This document shows positions 44,724 through 55,296 of a DNA stretch of 64,000 bases, in pieces. How positions within the stretch are numbered: the stretch's first letter is position 1; the number at the start of each line of letters is the position of its first letter. The translations under genes were made by a program, and so were the position numbers. The notes beneath the pieces were generated by a model. That model did no database searches. It was not told the origin of the DNA and worked only from the letters and a program-made list of their open reading frames with translations. The DNA is from Darksidea phi (taxonomy: Eukaryota; Ascomycota; Dothideomycetes; Pleosporales; Lentitheciaceae): assembly GCA_030770425.1 (NCBI GenBank), contig JASJFT010000168.1:1-64000 (forward strand). Direction: 5' to 3'.

Positions 44724-46844
44724 TCAATACGTGCACCGATACTCAGGCGGGATAAACTCCAGCCCCAACCCCTCAAACACTTTCCTCTCTGCGTCCTCGG
44801 GAGTCCCATCCACCCCGTCCGGCCCCTCAAGCTGTATGACCTCTCCCGTAGCGCGCGTCCGTATACCGCTACTATCGAACTTCCAGCCCTTCACGTGTTT
44901 CGCGTACCGTCTCAAATCCCTCTGGAACGTAGTACCGCCACTCCAGCCCATGACGGCACAGCCGACCGTGCGCCATGGCGCGATAATAATATCGACGCGA
45001 CGGTGTATGTTGGGGTTCTTCGCTTGAGGGTTCTCGAATAGGTCGGCCTCCTTAGTAGGCCAGTGCGGATCCTGCCATACAACAAGCGCTTTATCGAGGG
45101 TGTCGAATCCTGCACCTGAGGCTTTTGTTGTGCGAAAGGGAAGTGTGCACTGTCCCCTGTTCGTATTGTGGAGACTCATAGTCAATGTGTGCGTGATCCA
45201 TTCGGCGTCCTCGAGCGCTTCAACTATCTCTTTTACCAAACCAGCGGTGGCGGCAAGATCGGGGTGCGAGACGATCATGTCAACGTCGCCGGAGGCTTCT
45301 TTGCCGCGTCTATAGCCGCCAACTACGGTTACGGTTATACGACTGTCGCGGAGTTGGATGGCATGTTGGCGGACTACATTTGCGATGTGTTCGACTTCTA
45401 GGCGGGGTATGCCTTCTAGGAATTCGTCGTAGTACTTCAGGCCAATCTGTTGCACTCTATCGAGATCAGTCCACCCATATTCGATAATATCATCGAGCTC
45501 CGTCCAATGTTTCTGGTAGTAAAAGTGGCGTGCTGTTTTCGCGCCTACGCCCCAGATATCGTAGAACCTGCGAAGAACTTTCATCGCTTCATCATCTTCA
45601 TAGTCTTCGACGGCTTGAATTTTGCCCGTGTTCTTCCACTCAACAAAAAGGATAGCAGTCTTTTCATCGCATCCGGGAAGGCGAGCAAGTTCACGGGGGT
45701 GGCTGAGCTTGTACGGGTAGGCGGCGATGGAAGCGATGATTGTGGAGTACGCGCGGACACCAATATTGTCATCTATCAGGGTTCGGGCGGTGCGGATTTT
45801 CCTGAGCTGCGTAATGAAAGCTTCATTGGGGCCGTTCGCGGGAGTGAAACGTTGACAAGCGTACTTGATCCCCTTGGTTACCCATTGTGGAGGCGGTGGT
45901 ATATCACTATCTTCGCCGTCATATTCACTAGTAGTCTGTTGTAGTAAGTTGGCGGTCTGCGATGTAAAGTTCGGTTTGAGAGCGCTCGAGACGAACGATC
46001 GGCCCTCGAATCGACGGGAGCCGTGACCATCTGAGCGTTTATGCTGGTACGTTGACTTTGACTTCGTTGTCAATGCGTCTGACTTTGCGCGGTCAAGAAT
46101 CTCTTGGTGGGTTTGCGCCCGTGTAGCTGCAAGTTGTTGTGATGACAGCCCGACGGAGGAGAATGCTGCCTTAATAGATTTCGGTTTCTGTACAAGCGGA
46201 GGTCGCTCTGATACTTTGCCTTTGAACACTAGATGCTCTCCTAAGGGTGCGAGATGCCCTTGGGAAAGGCATTCGTTCAACCAATCCACCCTGATAACCC
46301 ATACCACATCGTTGCCTGAATCGTCTTCGAAGATAGGTGGAAGTTGTGTAGCACTTTCCTCCGGCTCGAAAGGCGATGTTACCGGAGTCTTGTGCGTCAG
46401 AATTGGCTCCTCGTCTTCGATCGCAGAACCGTTCAGTGCCTCCTCTTCAGTAGTAGACCCCTCATCGCTGATAACGATCGGCATGGTCGATGATACAGGA
46501 AGCTTCTTTCTTTTATTTGGCTGTTCCTCAAGCTTGACTGGACTCGCGGGCCGCTTCGGCTCACTCACTGCTTCAACCTTCAATTTCCGAGACCGCAGCT
46601 CAAACTCAGCCCGCCTCCTGGTTCCAACCTTCCCAATGAAGACCTTTGCCTTTGAAACATCTCCGGTGAAAGGAGCACCGTGTCGTTGTAAGGTTGCCTT
46701 GACTCTGTCCTCCTCATCGGCTTTGAAATGAGCACCGAGAACAGTAATTGGTGGGATGCTACTGAAATCGAGGCCTGGTATGGTAAGGTCTAGCTCCGGT
46801 GAAGCTGGACGTGCCAAGGTCTGGGAGGAGGGGAGTTCTTCCAT
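44724..46844 (-). CDS. POL4: X-family DNA polymerase (Pol4, mu/lambda-like) with BRCT domain, 706 aa
   Basis: A single long exon. The BRCT region spans about residues 30-205 and is interrupted by a disordered acidic/basic insert; VVWVIRVDWLNECLSQG is its last helix. A linker follows, then the 8-kDa domain (about 340-420, with helix-hairpin-helix LARLPGCDEKTA) and fingers (WGVGAKTARHFYYQ). The catalytic palm has GGYRRGKEASGDVDM (Asp520, Asp522) and HRRVDIIIAP (Asp618). Residues 633-640 read GWSGGTTF: the GW pair is typical of Pol mu and terminal transferase, where Pol beta and lambda have YF. It acts in non-homologous end joining gap filling. It is larger than yeast Pol4. Confidence 0.93.
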   Translation of the reverse strand: MEELPSSQTLARPASPELDLTIPGLDFSSIPPITVLGAHFKADEEDRVKATLQRHGAPFTGDVSKAKVFIGKVGTRRRAEFELRSRKLKVEAVSEPKRPASPVKLEEQPNKRKKLPVSSTMPIVISDEGSTTEEEALNGSAIEDEEPILTHKTPVTSPFEPEESATQLPPIFEDDSGNDVVWVIRVDWLNECLSQGHLAPLGEHLVFKGKVSERPPLVQKPKSIKAAFSSVGLSSQQLAATRAQTHQEILDRAKSDALTTKSKSTYQHKRSDGHGSRRFEGRSFVSSALKPNFTSQTANLLQQTTSEYDGEDSDIPPPPQWVTKGIKYACQRFTPANGPNEAFITQLRKIRTARTLIDDNIGVRAYSTIIASIAAYPYKLSHPRELARLPGCDEKTAILFVEWKNTGKIQAVEDYEDDEAMKVLRRFYDIWGVGAKTARHFYYQKHWTELDDIIEYGWTDLDRVQQIGLKYYDEFLEGIPRLEVEHIANVVRQHAIQLRDSRITVTVVGGYRRGKEASGDVDMIVSHPDLAATAGLVKEIVEALEDAEWITHTLTMSLHNTNRGQCTLPFRTTKASGAGFDTLDKALVVWQDPHWPTKEADLFENPQAKNPNIHRRVDIIIAPWRTVGCAVMGWSGGTTFQRDLRRYAKHVKGWKFDSSGIRTRATGEVIQLEGPDGVDGTPEDAERKVFEGLGLEFIPPEYRCTY

Positions 46845-48102
46845 AATATGTGGTGTGTAACGTAGTAGGCCAATAATGGAAAAGCAAGGGCAAGGCTAGG
46901 GTGTACCCAAGAAGCGGCTCCGTTGTCTTCGAGGGTGATAGCAAAATGGTCGGTAAAGCATCATCCAATATTGCAGAGACAAAGTCATGCACGTCCAACC
47001 CTCCTAAAAACAACCATCGGTAGGATGTCGAAGGAGGAATGTGGGACCGAAAGGCTCGAGTCTGGTCCATCGATTTTCTTGGCGGGTGTGCTTTAGCTGC
47101 TTACTATGGTGGTCTGTGCATCGCCTTTCGTTAGGGCTTTGCCTTGCCTCATTAATTAACTTGCATCTTAGCACCCTTCAAGGATTGATATTTGTTCGCG
47201 CCGATCTTGAAATTCTACGCACCTGAATCAATTGCCGTTGCCTCCAAAAAATGCCTAGACGGAGTAATCAAGCGCCGTCTTCCCAGCGCTCTCGATATTT
47301 GAACGTAAAACCAGCCTCGCCCTGTTCGGCAACGCATGAATGCTATAGAGACATAGGACAGTATTGCCCTTTTTATCCAAAGCCCGCATGGCGCTGTCAA
47401 TGAATAGCTAGCCTAAAACGCTGTTGAAAAACGAAATATGCCATTTCCATCAATCCCCCGGCGGAAATGCCGGCCGGTTCGCTCAATCTACGTGAGAGCA
47501 ACCCTTGCATTCCACCCTTCCCAACCACACAACACGCGTTCCTCCCGCGCACTCATACTCCCACCTGCGCCCCCCAAGCATTCTCCCATTGTTCAAACTC
47601 ATGCGCCATGCCAGGAATTCTCTAACTTACTCAAAACAAGGAAAAGCCAACATTACTTTAACTGCCAAAGACGTGGCGCGCCCGCGTGAGCGCTGCACTC
47701 AATGTCTTTCCTTACTGCCGATCCTGCCCTTTCTCATATCTTATCCTGCCTCTTTAGTCGCACTCCAAGGGAGCATCGACGTAGGTTGATTGTAATATAA
47801 GAGGGAGGGGTGGCTGCAGGTTCGAACTCCCAGGCGAGCCTTGGCTTTCGTACTCTTCACTCCTCGTCAGTTCTCATATAGGTAGCCTGCGTGGTAGGAC
47901 TGCCCTCTTGCTGGAGTATTCGTTTCTTGCTTTATGCCCTTCTCAGTTGCTTTCTTGAAGAAAGTCGTTTGCACGTCCAGGGACGTTATTAGGAGGTGGA
48001 ATCCAGGGTATCAACGTGTTCTACTATCGTCCTAGTTCGAAGTCGCACCTATCGAAATTGAAGTGAAAGTCATCCAGAGCGCTGTTTGGATTATCGGCAG
48101 TC
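46845..48102. other. intergenic between divergent genes
   Basis: It carries the promoters of the DNA polymerase gene (minus) and the small secreted protein gene (plus). GGTTCGAACTCC at 47819-47830 resembles a tRNA box B, but no stem or upstream half accompanies it. Confidence 0.5.
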
Positions 48103-48631
48103 ATGCGCGCATCCACATCAGTGGCCGTACTGGCCTTGATCGCCTCCGTATGCGCCATCCCGATCACCCCGGCAGCGCCTGCGCTCCAGCGACGGGCCGA
48201 ACAGTTCAGATTGGAAGGCTTGAAGGAAGTAGGTTTTCGTCGTATTCGTGTTGCGCCCTTCGAATCCTGACTAACAGTCCTAGTACGAAATTGCTGCAAA
48301 ACTCGCCCTGCCGGAAAGCTTATCTACATCAGAACCGAAACCATTCTATTCTCATCTCTCTACGAAAGTATCGTCGCTCTTCCATCACTGCGACGAAGAT
48401 GAAGACGAAGAACCACGCTCTGGTGATATTGCACCTGGGTCTCTGGAAGCGCCATCAATTTTGCCACGGCCTGCAAACCGAGACGATACCGTATACGGCA
48501 GGATCTTCGCATTGCTCCGAAACGAGGAGGCTGAGAGGAGGAATTATGCTTATGAGGGTAAAGAGTTGGAGCTCCGACGTCCGACTGGTATGAGGCACTG
48601 GGGGGCTCAAGACAAGTGGAGGCTCTTTTGA
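48103..48631 (+). CDS. small secreted protein, 157 aa, two exons
   Basis: Exons 48103-48228 and 48284-48631, intron 55 bp (donor GTAGGT, branch CTAAC, acceptor TAG), phase 0 at both ends. MRASTSVAVLALIASVCA is a clear signal peptide with likely cleavage before IPITPAAPA. About ten residues later LQRRAEQF offers a dibasic Kex2-type site. The mature part has only one Cys (in HHCDEDEDEEP) and an acidic patch, and ends RPTGMRHWGAQDKWRLF. I recognise no family. Size and signal fit an effector-like or cell-wall-associated secreted protein, but few cysteines argue against the classical Cys-rich type. Confidence 0.72.
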
Positions 48632-48959
48632 TCTCCGGGCCCAATGTATTAAGTGCCGGCATGTTTGAGTGAACGACTAGTAGATGCAATGCATTCACGA
48701 CACAATACACCGCTCGCCTTCACTTCCGATATTCTCTTATATTATGCTCATTATTCACATCGTCGTTCTTCACACCGCTCCCCCACCCCACATCAAAGAA
48801 CAGTTCATGTCGTATGTGGCATCACTTCATCTCTTTAGACCTTCACGCTTCTTATGAACATGAACATGATGCCGGCATCTTCTCGTAATGCAATATCCCC
48901 AATATTCTTAACAACTCCTCTCCACATACGAGTAGCATATCAGCGCACAACAGCTAGAC

Positions 48960-49976
48960 ATGTCCTCAAATCCCCCACCGCCCAGACCCTCAGAACTGTA
49001 CCCTGAAGTGGGTTACGTCCACTCTTACTGGTGCCCCTACTGCTTCCTCGGCACCCGTATCCGTGCCTTCCACGAGTACTTCATACCCCCTCCACCAAAA
49101 CCCCCAGAAACGTGCACCGAGAAGGAGAAAAAAGCCTTCATAGATGCGCAGAAGAAAAAAGGCAAAGAATACCGGGCTGTACACTACAAGCTTCGGCGTT
49201 GGGTGCTGTTTTCAGCAGGAACGGCAGTTACTGGCTTAATGACCTATTACATGAGGAGACTGTACAAATGGATCCATAAGAGGGAGTTAACCGTTCTAAA
49301 GAAGTTTGGACACGGCAAGGTTTCGGGAGGCGGGTGGACAACGAAAAAGGATGGCATGTTGCGAGTTGCACTTATGGTGCTGCTGAGTTCGCCTTGTGCA
49401 TGTTTTGTGGGTTTTCTGGTTGGGACGTGGTATTATTGGAAAGACAAACGGGACCGGAAGACCAAGAAGGCAACCGAGAATGCAAGGGCGCAGGAGCAGG
49501 GTGGAGCAGCTGCAAATACCGCAGCTTCGAATCACGGTTCGGATCCGAAGTTGATCGACGTCAAGTACGAAGATCTACAGCGGATGCAGAAAGTCGAGGT
49601 AGTAATCGGGAGCACAAGCATCGAGCCACCCGCACAGGCGATACTGCGACAAGCGCATGAAAGAGACGAAGGCTGGACTGGCAGTATGGCTAGTTGGTGG
49701 AGTGGGGCGACGGCCGTCTACAAGGGCGGGCATGATGGAAGGGCTGTTAGAAGGCAGAATGGGGAGGAGGAGCAGAGGGGGATTGAGTTGGAAGATAGGA
49801 CGGGAGAAGGTGCGCAGGCGCATCCACAGGTTGAGAGACCGGAGCTGACGCATGGTGGGGATGGGTTGGAGGTTGGTGTTCTTGATAGCTATGATGCTTA
49901 CGTTGATAGTGGTGGTGGCGGAGGGATGAGGAGAAGGGAGAGGTCGGTTACAGAATGGCCCTCTTTGACCATATAG
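48960..49976 (+). CDS. two-helix membrane protein with CPYC motif, 338 aa
   Basis: A single exon starting MSSNPPPPRPSELYPEVGYV. SYWCPYCFLG at about residues 22-31 carries the CPYC dithiol known from glutaredoxins, but no thioredoxin fold follows. After a basic Lys/Pro-rich stretch there are two hydrophobic segments (WVLFSAGTAVTGLMTYYM near 80-98, and LRVALMVLLSSPCACFVGFLVGTWYYW near 133-160). A basic juxtamembrane region leads to a long hydrophilic tail that is presumably cytosolic. Some unrelated fungal proteins of this layout sit in ER or mitochondrial membranes; I do not know this one. Confidence 0.7.
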   Translation: MSSNPPPPRPSELYPEVGYVHSYWCPYCFLGTRIRAFHEYFIPPPPKPPETCTEKEKKAFIDAQKKKGKEYRAVHYKLRRWVLFSAGTAVTGLMTYYMRRLYKWIHKRELTVLKKFGHGKVSGGGWTTKKDGMLRVALMVLLSSPCACFVGFLVGTWYYWKDKRDRKTKKATENARAQEQGGAAANTAASNHGSDPKLIDVKYEDLQRMQKVEVVIGSTSIEPPAQAILRQAHERDEGWTGSMASWWSGATAVYKGGHDGRAVRRQNGEEEQRGIELEDRTGEGAQAHPQVERPELTHGGDGLEVGVLDSYDAYVDSGGGGGMRRRERSVTEWPSLTI

Positions 49977-50182
49977 CGGAAGTGATTGAAGAGAACAAAT
50001 AGAGTATTAGGAACATCTTATTACCCCAATTGGGGGTGTGACTTGCGCCTCATCCTCAACAGCTCCCGCCAAAATCGTATTTTCAATCCATAATTTTGAT
50101 CAACACATTATAACGATAGAGGTATCTTAAGACAAGCACAAGCCCAGTGCACACAAGCTCTTCGATTTACTATCTTTCACAA

Positions 50183-50857
50183 CTACTCCTGCGTCCCCGA
50201 CCTAAACCCCTGCGCCTCTCTCTTCGCCGTGCCCTTCGCCGCCAGATTCTCATTATGCATCATATGACCCGCCTTCTCCATAATCTTTCCCACGGTAGAA
50301 TCTGTGACCACAAACTATTAGCACTCGACCCCTCCGGCCCCATAATAGAAGCATACTTACCACTCTTCTCGCCAAAGGTCCCCGTCTTATTCCCATATCC
50401 CGCACCCCCCGTAGATCCACTGCCATGCCTTCCATTCGTCCCATGTCCCTTATATGCACCCGTTTCCTGATGGCTGCCAAACCTCAGTTCTTCGTTGTTA
50501 TAGTCTGGGTCGGAGGGATCGGGCGCGGATTTGTTGCCAAAGCCTGCGCCGCCGGTTGCGCCGGAGCCGTATGTTTCACTAAAAGCTGAAAGTTAGAAGG
50601 GGAGCCTGTGATGGCAGAGGAAACCAGTGGGCAGTGGAAGAGATTTGCGGTTTGAGGCTACAGTGAGAGAGGAAGGGAGAAGGGCACCACCTACTGGCCA
50701 CCAGAATAGGCATGGTTGTCGGAACGGTCGAAGCGGGTGTTTGTGTGTTCATGAGTTAGGTCTGCAGCGGCGATGTCAGGGGCATTCCTGTGGATAAATT
50801 AATATCCGCCAGGCTGTTGTTGACGTGGTCTTCCTACCGGTTGCCGTACCCTGCCAT
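50183..50857 (-). CDS. Gly-rich dehydrin-like stress protein, 149 aa, four exons
   Basis: Exons 50838-50857, 50695-50787, 50361-50578 and 50183-50301, all GT-AG and in phase. The protein starts MAGYGNRNAPDIAAADLTHE. It contains two Gly-rich repeats, GSGATGGAGFGNK and GSGSTGGAGYGNK, and ends with STVGKIMEKAGHMMHNENLA and KGTAKREAQG. This order (Gly-rich TGGxGxGNK followed by GKxMEKxG and KGxxKRE) resembles fungal dehydrin-like (Dpr) proteins, which are small, disordered and associated with stress tolerance and conidia. That assignment is by resemblance, not by a diagnostic motif. It converges with the membrane protein gene, 206 bp between stops. Confidence 0.75.
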
Positions 50858-51616
50858 ATCGAAGGAATTGAGATGAGTATAGACAGATGAGATGGTTCTG
50901 GAATGGCGATATGAAACGGAGTGTGAAGCAATATCCGCCAAGAGAATACTGCTTCGTCTCTTGTGAAAGAGGTTACTGCTACACAGGACGGGTAAAGACA
51001 TGGCTATATACATCACAAGACTATGCCCAGCTTCGATAGGTGAAGATAGACAGACAGTGCGTGGGAGGAAGCTCAAGCCAAATGGCGTCACTGTGCTTGA
51101 GCCAGGTAAGCTCCTGCGCTGATCTCTCACCCAGGACTCTGAGGCGGCCTGGTCTAGCTATCCTAGTCATGAACCCCACATCATAGAGCCTAGACTTAAG
51201 ATTGGATGAAGCTTCGCAACGGCCGTTGCCGTTTAAATGCTCTCGCACGGCTTGAAGATTTTCTCGGTATTGTAACCCGAATGTTTTCCCAGACCGGAAA
51301 ATATGAGGGCTAGAGAAACGTGATGACTAGAATGAGACAGCCAGCAGACTCAGAAATGCTTCGAGTTTATCCGATCGATGGCCCGATATCATTCGCTCGG
51401 TTGGTGGTCGAGATGAAAGATAGGTCAAGGCCCGATAAAGAAGTAGGCCGCCGATCCTGATAAGGGTCCTCTGACGCGACTCGCTCCACGGATCAAGAAC
51501 TCTGGGTTATCCCACGCAGTAAGGCTTAATTCACAAGAAGGCCTCTTACATCCAAACGCCAAGCTCTAAGCTACGCTAGTAATGCAACGAAAAAAATTGT
51601 CCGAGTGCCATTGACC
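50858..51616. other. intergenic, no gene seen
   Basis: This is the promoter side of the dehydrin-like gene and the 3' flank of CWC15. Only short frames without domains are present. Confidence 0.45.
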
Positions 51617-52433
51617 TCATCGAATGTACTTCGACTATCGTAACTCGTTAGCTGTTGTCGCACGCAAGAGGTGATACGGTGGCTTACCATGAACTTTTTG
51701 TGGAAGTCCGATCGAAGCATATCATTGATGAATTCCTTCTTCTTGTTCTTGTCTTCTGTGCCACGCGCTTGGTTCTTGAACACAACGTCATCATCCCAGC
51801 GGCGCTTCATAGCGAAGTCGCGTGGATTTAATAGTGGATTTCCGCGTGCTATATCGATTTCCCGCTGTTCCTCTTCCTCGGCTGCGCGCTCCGCTTCCTC
51901 CTTGGCCTTCGCCTCAGCCCGCTCTTTCTTGATCTTTTCTAGTTCGCGCATAAGTGCGGCAGTCTCGTCTTCTTCATCATCGTCTCTGTTCAGGAGTCAG
52001 CAATAAATACTCTTATAGTAAGCAAGAGGACGTACTCTTCATCGCTACTTTCGCTGCTATCACTACTGTCGTCTGCATCTATCTCCCTATACTTCTCTAG
52101 CGTTTCTATTCGCCGACGCTTTTGATCTGCCTCGTCCTCTCCACCGTCTTCTGCTGCTGAAACTGCATCGAGCGGTCGCTTCGAGGCTGAATGTGAGTCA
52201 GCCGCGGAGTTCTCCTCCACGTAGGTGCCATTCTTCTTTGCGTAGTGACGCGCTTCGGCCTCCAAAAGCTCAGCACGGAGATCACGTTTCACCGCATCAG
52301 CATCGCCGCCTTGTCCGGGCTGTCTGTGCTTGAGGAGGGTGTGTGCTGGGAGGAGTCGTTGATGGTACGCCGGACCTCGGGCGGCTTCCTTGCCGCGTGC
52401 GGGATCGAACGTCGGTCGATGGGCGGTCGTCAT
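51617..52433 (-). CDS. CWC15: Cwc15 spliceosome component, 237 aa, three exons
   Basis: Exons 52036-52433, 51688-51985 and 51617-51634. The last exon is 18 nt and encodes SKYIR plus stop, completing the diagnostic C-terminus [17 protein letters not shown]. The N-terminus [14 protein letters not shown], [21 protein letters not shown] ([14 protein letters not shown]) and [17 protein letters not shown] are also Cwc15 features. The middle is acidic, Ser-rich and disordered; a charged coiled coil ([20 protein letters not shown]) and [24 protein letters not shown] follow. Cwc15 belongs to the Prp19-associated complex of active spliceosomes. It is divergent from RRP45, 235 bp between start codons. 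Confidence 0.96.
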
Positions 52434-52668
52434 GGCGGTGTTGGAACCACCGGGTTACGAGAAGTGACTGCGCGGGCGTTTCGGGAGTCTTGCGTGTTAT
52501 TATGAGTTGTGGAAGGCTGGCACAGAAGTAGAGGTTAAGTCAAGCCAAGATCGCGAAATCACTGTGCCAAGACATCGGTGAATGTATTTTCCGACCCCGC
52601 CATATTTTCGTTCGGAGCTTCGCTATTACACGTACGTTTACATCAACAATTCATATGTGAGGCGGAAG
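52434..52668. promoter_or_regulatory. shared promoter region of CWC15 and RRP45
   Basis: A 235-bp region separates two start codons on opposite strands. Both genes act in RNA processing. An in-frame GTACGT and CpG-containing sequence lie close to the RRP45 side; no clear TATA box. Confidence 0.55.
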
Positions 52669-53648
52669 ATGCCTCGCGAAGCTGAGATCTCGGTCAATGA
52701 GCGTGCATTCATTCAAGAAGCGCTGAAGGAGCAGATTCGTCTTGATGGACGCACCTTTGATGCATTCCGTTCGTTAGAACTAACCTTTGGAGATGAATAT
52801 GGCATCGCAGACGTACAGCTTGGGAAGACGAGGTGTGCAATACCGATCGGAATGTAGGAAATAGCTTGCTGATAGCTCGTAGAGTCATTGCCCGGATCTC
52901 GGTAGATGTAACAGCCCCACTGCCTGAGCGCAAGTTTGATGGCATCTTCCAGATCGTAACGGAGTTCTCTCCAATGGCGTCGCCAGCATTCGAAGTTGGA
53001 CGGTATGCGCTCCGCATAGCCCAACCTGTTACATCTAATAACTGAGCCGATAGACCTACAGATACAGAAGTCATCCTTTCGCGAATCCTTGAGAAAGCCA
53101 TCCGCCGATCGAACGCCCTCGACACCGAGTCGCTGTGTATTATTGCAGGCCTAAAATGCTTCGCGCTGCGCGCCGATGTGCACATCATCGACCATGACGG
53201 GGGCCTCGTCGATGCGTCCTGCATAGCAGTCATGGCTGCACTACAACATTTCCGGAGGCCGGAGGTCCTAGTCGAAGGAGAAAAGGCGACCGTGTTAAGC
53301 CTTCGAGAACGCGAGCCGATACCGCTTTCAATACTACACCAGCCACTCTGTGTGACCTTTTCCTATTTTGAGGAAGGCGAGATATTCTTGGTGGACGCAA
53401 ACCTAGCAGAGGAGCAGGTTCGGCAGGGAGAAGTAATTGTCACGTTGAATCGACATGGGGAGATCTGTCAGATTGCTAAATATGGAGGAGCTACTGTCGA
53501 CCCGCTCACACTGCTCAACTGCACCAACGTTGCCCTGCAAAAGGTTAAGACGATAAGCACATATGTTCAAACGAGGCTTGAGGAGGACGCCAAGAGGCGC
53601 GATGCGGGCGGGCTGATGGCAGAGCTCAGTGCTGAGAACGCAAGATGA
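52669..53648 (+). CDS. RRP45: exosome subunit Rrp45 (RNase PH-like), 292 aa, three exons
   Basis: Exons 52669-52832, 52883-53002 and 53054-53648 (introns 50 and 51 bp; donors GTGTGC and GTATGC). It begins MPREAEISVNERAFIQEALK, then QIRLDGRTFDAFRSLELTFGDEYGIADVQLGKTR, here cited as IRLDGRTFDAFR and DVQLGKTR. TEFSPMASPAFEVGR and PTDTEVILSRILEKAIRRS follow, then HIIDHDGGLVDASCIAVMAAL. These are core features of the RNase PH domain in Rrp45. The ring subunit is catalytically inactive in eukaryotes and helps position RNA for Dis3 and Rrp6. Length is close to the fungal norm. Confidence 0.95.
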
Positions 53649-54380
53649 GATAATGGTAGGTACGTTTTGATCAAATTACAAGTACCAGAGGGGACGACAG
53701 CGCTTTTGCGTAAACACGGGGGGGAGGTTCATCAATCTGTCACCCCATCATAATCGCCGATCGTTTCTCACATGCCCATCGCCGTGGATGAATCTCGGGT
53801 ACCTAGGACTCAGAAAGATTAGAGCAGGGGTAGCGCTCTGCCATACTCTGTTTTTCTAAGCGAGCCGATGCGGTTGGGTGGAATGCCAAATCTAGAATGG
53901 TAGACGAAGACAGTGGCTTCGATGGTACGCCACGAATGCATTTAATTCAACTCATCTTTTTCTTGCCCCCTCTCTGTTACGGACGAACACATATTGGTAA
54001 CTATTTGGAATGCTTGGAGCGATGATGCCGTCTGGGCTGCATGCTGACAACGCAGCTAGGCGTCCAATTAGGGCGCGCTCTCCAGTCGTCCAGAACACGG
54101 GCTCCTCAACGAAACACCAAGAGCTTTCGCCCTGCTGCAGTGGTAGAGCTTTGGCTATATCGGCCGAGCATCGGCCGACGATTCAGCACATATCAGCTAA
54201 CGATGCGCCCATCTGCTAATTCGCATCACCGGCTTGTCTTGTGAAAGCAAGCCACCTTTGCGTCATTGTTCTCGTGTTAGAGCCTGACGTCTTCTATCTA
54301 CCTTCCAAAACCTCATTGCGCACGCCTATTCTTTCTCCACCTCCGGTATCATACATCAGCTACTCATATACCCTCGCACC
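53649..54380. other. intergenic, no gene seen
   Basis: This 732-bp gap lies between two plus-strand genes and includes a G8 run near 53718-53725. It should hold the promoter of the DUF4336 gene. Confidence 0.45.
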
Positions 54381-55296
54381 ATGACATCCAAGCTCATTCC
54401 GAAAGACCCAGAGAAGGTGATGGTCATTCGGGATATCGTTCCGCGAACCATCACCACACTCTCAGTTCCGTTCCTGCGCTTCGGCATGATTAAGGTCGGA
54501 GGACGAGGCACAATCGGTAGGCGGTTCGAGAGTTACTTGTCTTTGTGATAGCTAACGCGTGGTAGTGCGCCTGCAATCTGGCGCTCTCGCCGTCTTCTCA
54601 CCTGTCGCGTTGACCGACGCCGTCAAGCAGAAAGTCGCCGAGATGGGCGAGGTAAAATATATTACAGCTCTTGATATCGAGGCATGTTTTACCACTCGGC
54701 TCTCCACACCCCATTACTCAGACTAAACGATGCTGCAGCACCACATCTTCCTCGGTCCCTGGCACCAAGCTTACCCCAACGCCAAAGTCCTCGGCCCGGA
54801 AGGCCTCCCCGAGAAGCGCAAATCTCAAAACAACGAACCAGTAACCTTCAGCTACATCTTCACCAAAGACAAGCCCCTCACTTCCATCGACGCGGAGTTT
54901 GACGCAGAGTTCGACTACGAATATGTGTACGCGCATCAGAACAAGGAGATCGTGTTCAACCACAAGCCCACGAAGACAATGATACAGGCGGATCTACTGT
55001 TCAACTACCCGCCTACAGAGCAGTTTAGCAAGACGGGGGTGGCTGCGACAAGTGGCATCTTCACAAAGATCTTCGGAGCCGTAACGAACACGAATAGCGA
55101 GTGGCAGAAAAGGATAATTTGGTATGGGATCAGCTCGAAGGACCGGATGGGATATGCGAGGAGTGTGACGAAGATCGATAAATGGGACTTTGAGCGCATC
55201 ATTCCCTGCCATGGAGATGTCATTGAGACGGGTAGCAAGGGCATCTTCCAGAAGGTCATGAAGTGGCACCTCGACCTGGCGAAGAAGTCTTCCTAG
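54381..55296 (+). CDS. DUF4336 (metallo-beta-lactamase-like) protein, 269 aa, three exons
   Basis: Exons 54381-54516, 54566-54681 and 54739-55296. The second intron appears to be GC-AG: exon 2 ends GATATCGAG, followed by GCATGT, and exon 3 begins CACCACATC. Only this junction keeps the frame and yields KYITALDIEHHIFLGPWHQAYPNAKVLGPEG, cited as ALDIEHHIFLGPW. GTIVRLQSGALAVFSPVALT is the typical family opening. The C-terminal part includes FERIIPCHGDVIETGSKG, resembling the last strand and loop of the MBL fold. The family is common in moulds and plants with no established substrate. Cytosolic by appearance. Confidence 0.87.

Noticed and set aside
47810..47840. Possible tRNA 3' half around GGTTCGAACTCC
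   Set aside because: No pairing T stem, no acceptor stem and no upstream box A at a suitable distance.
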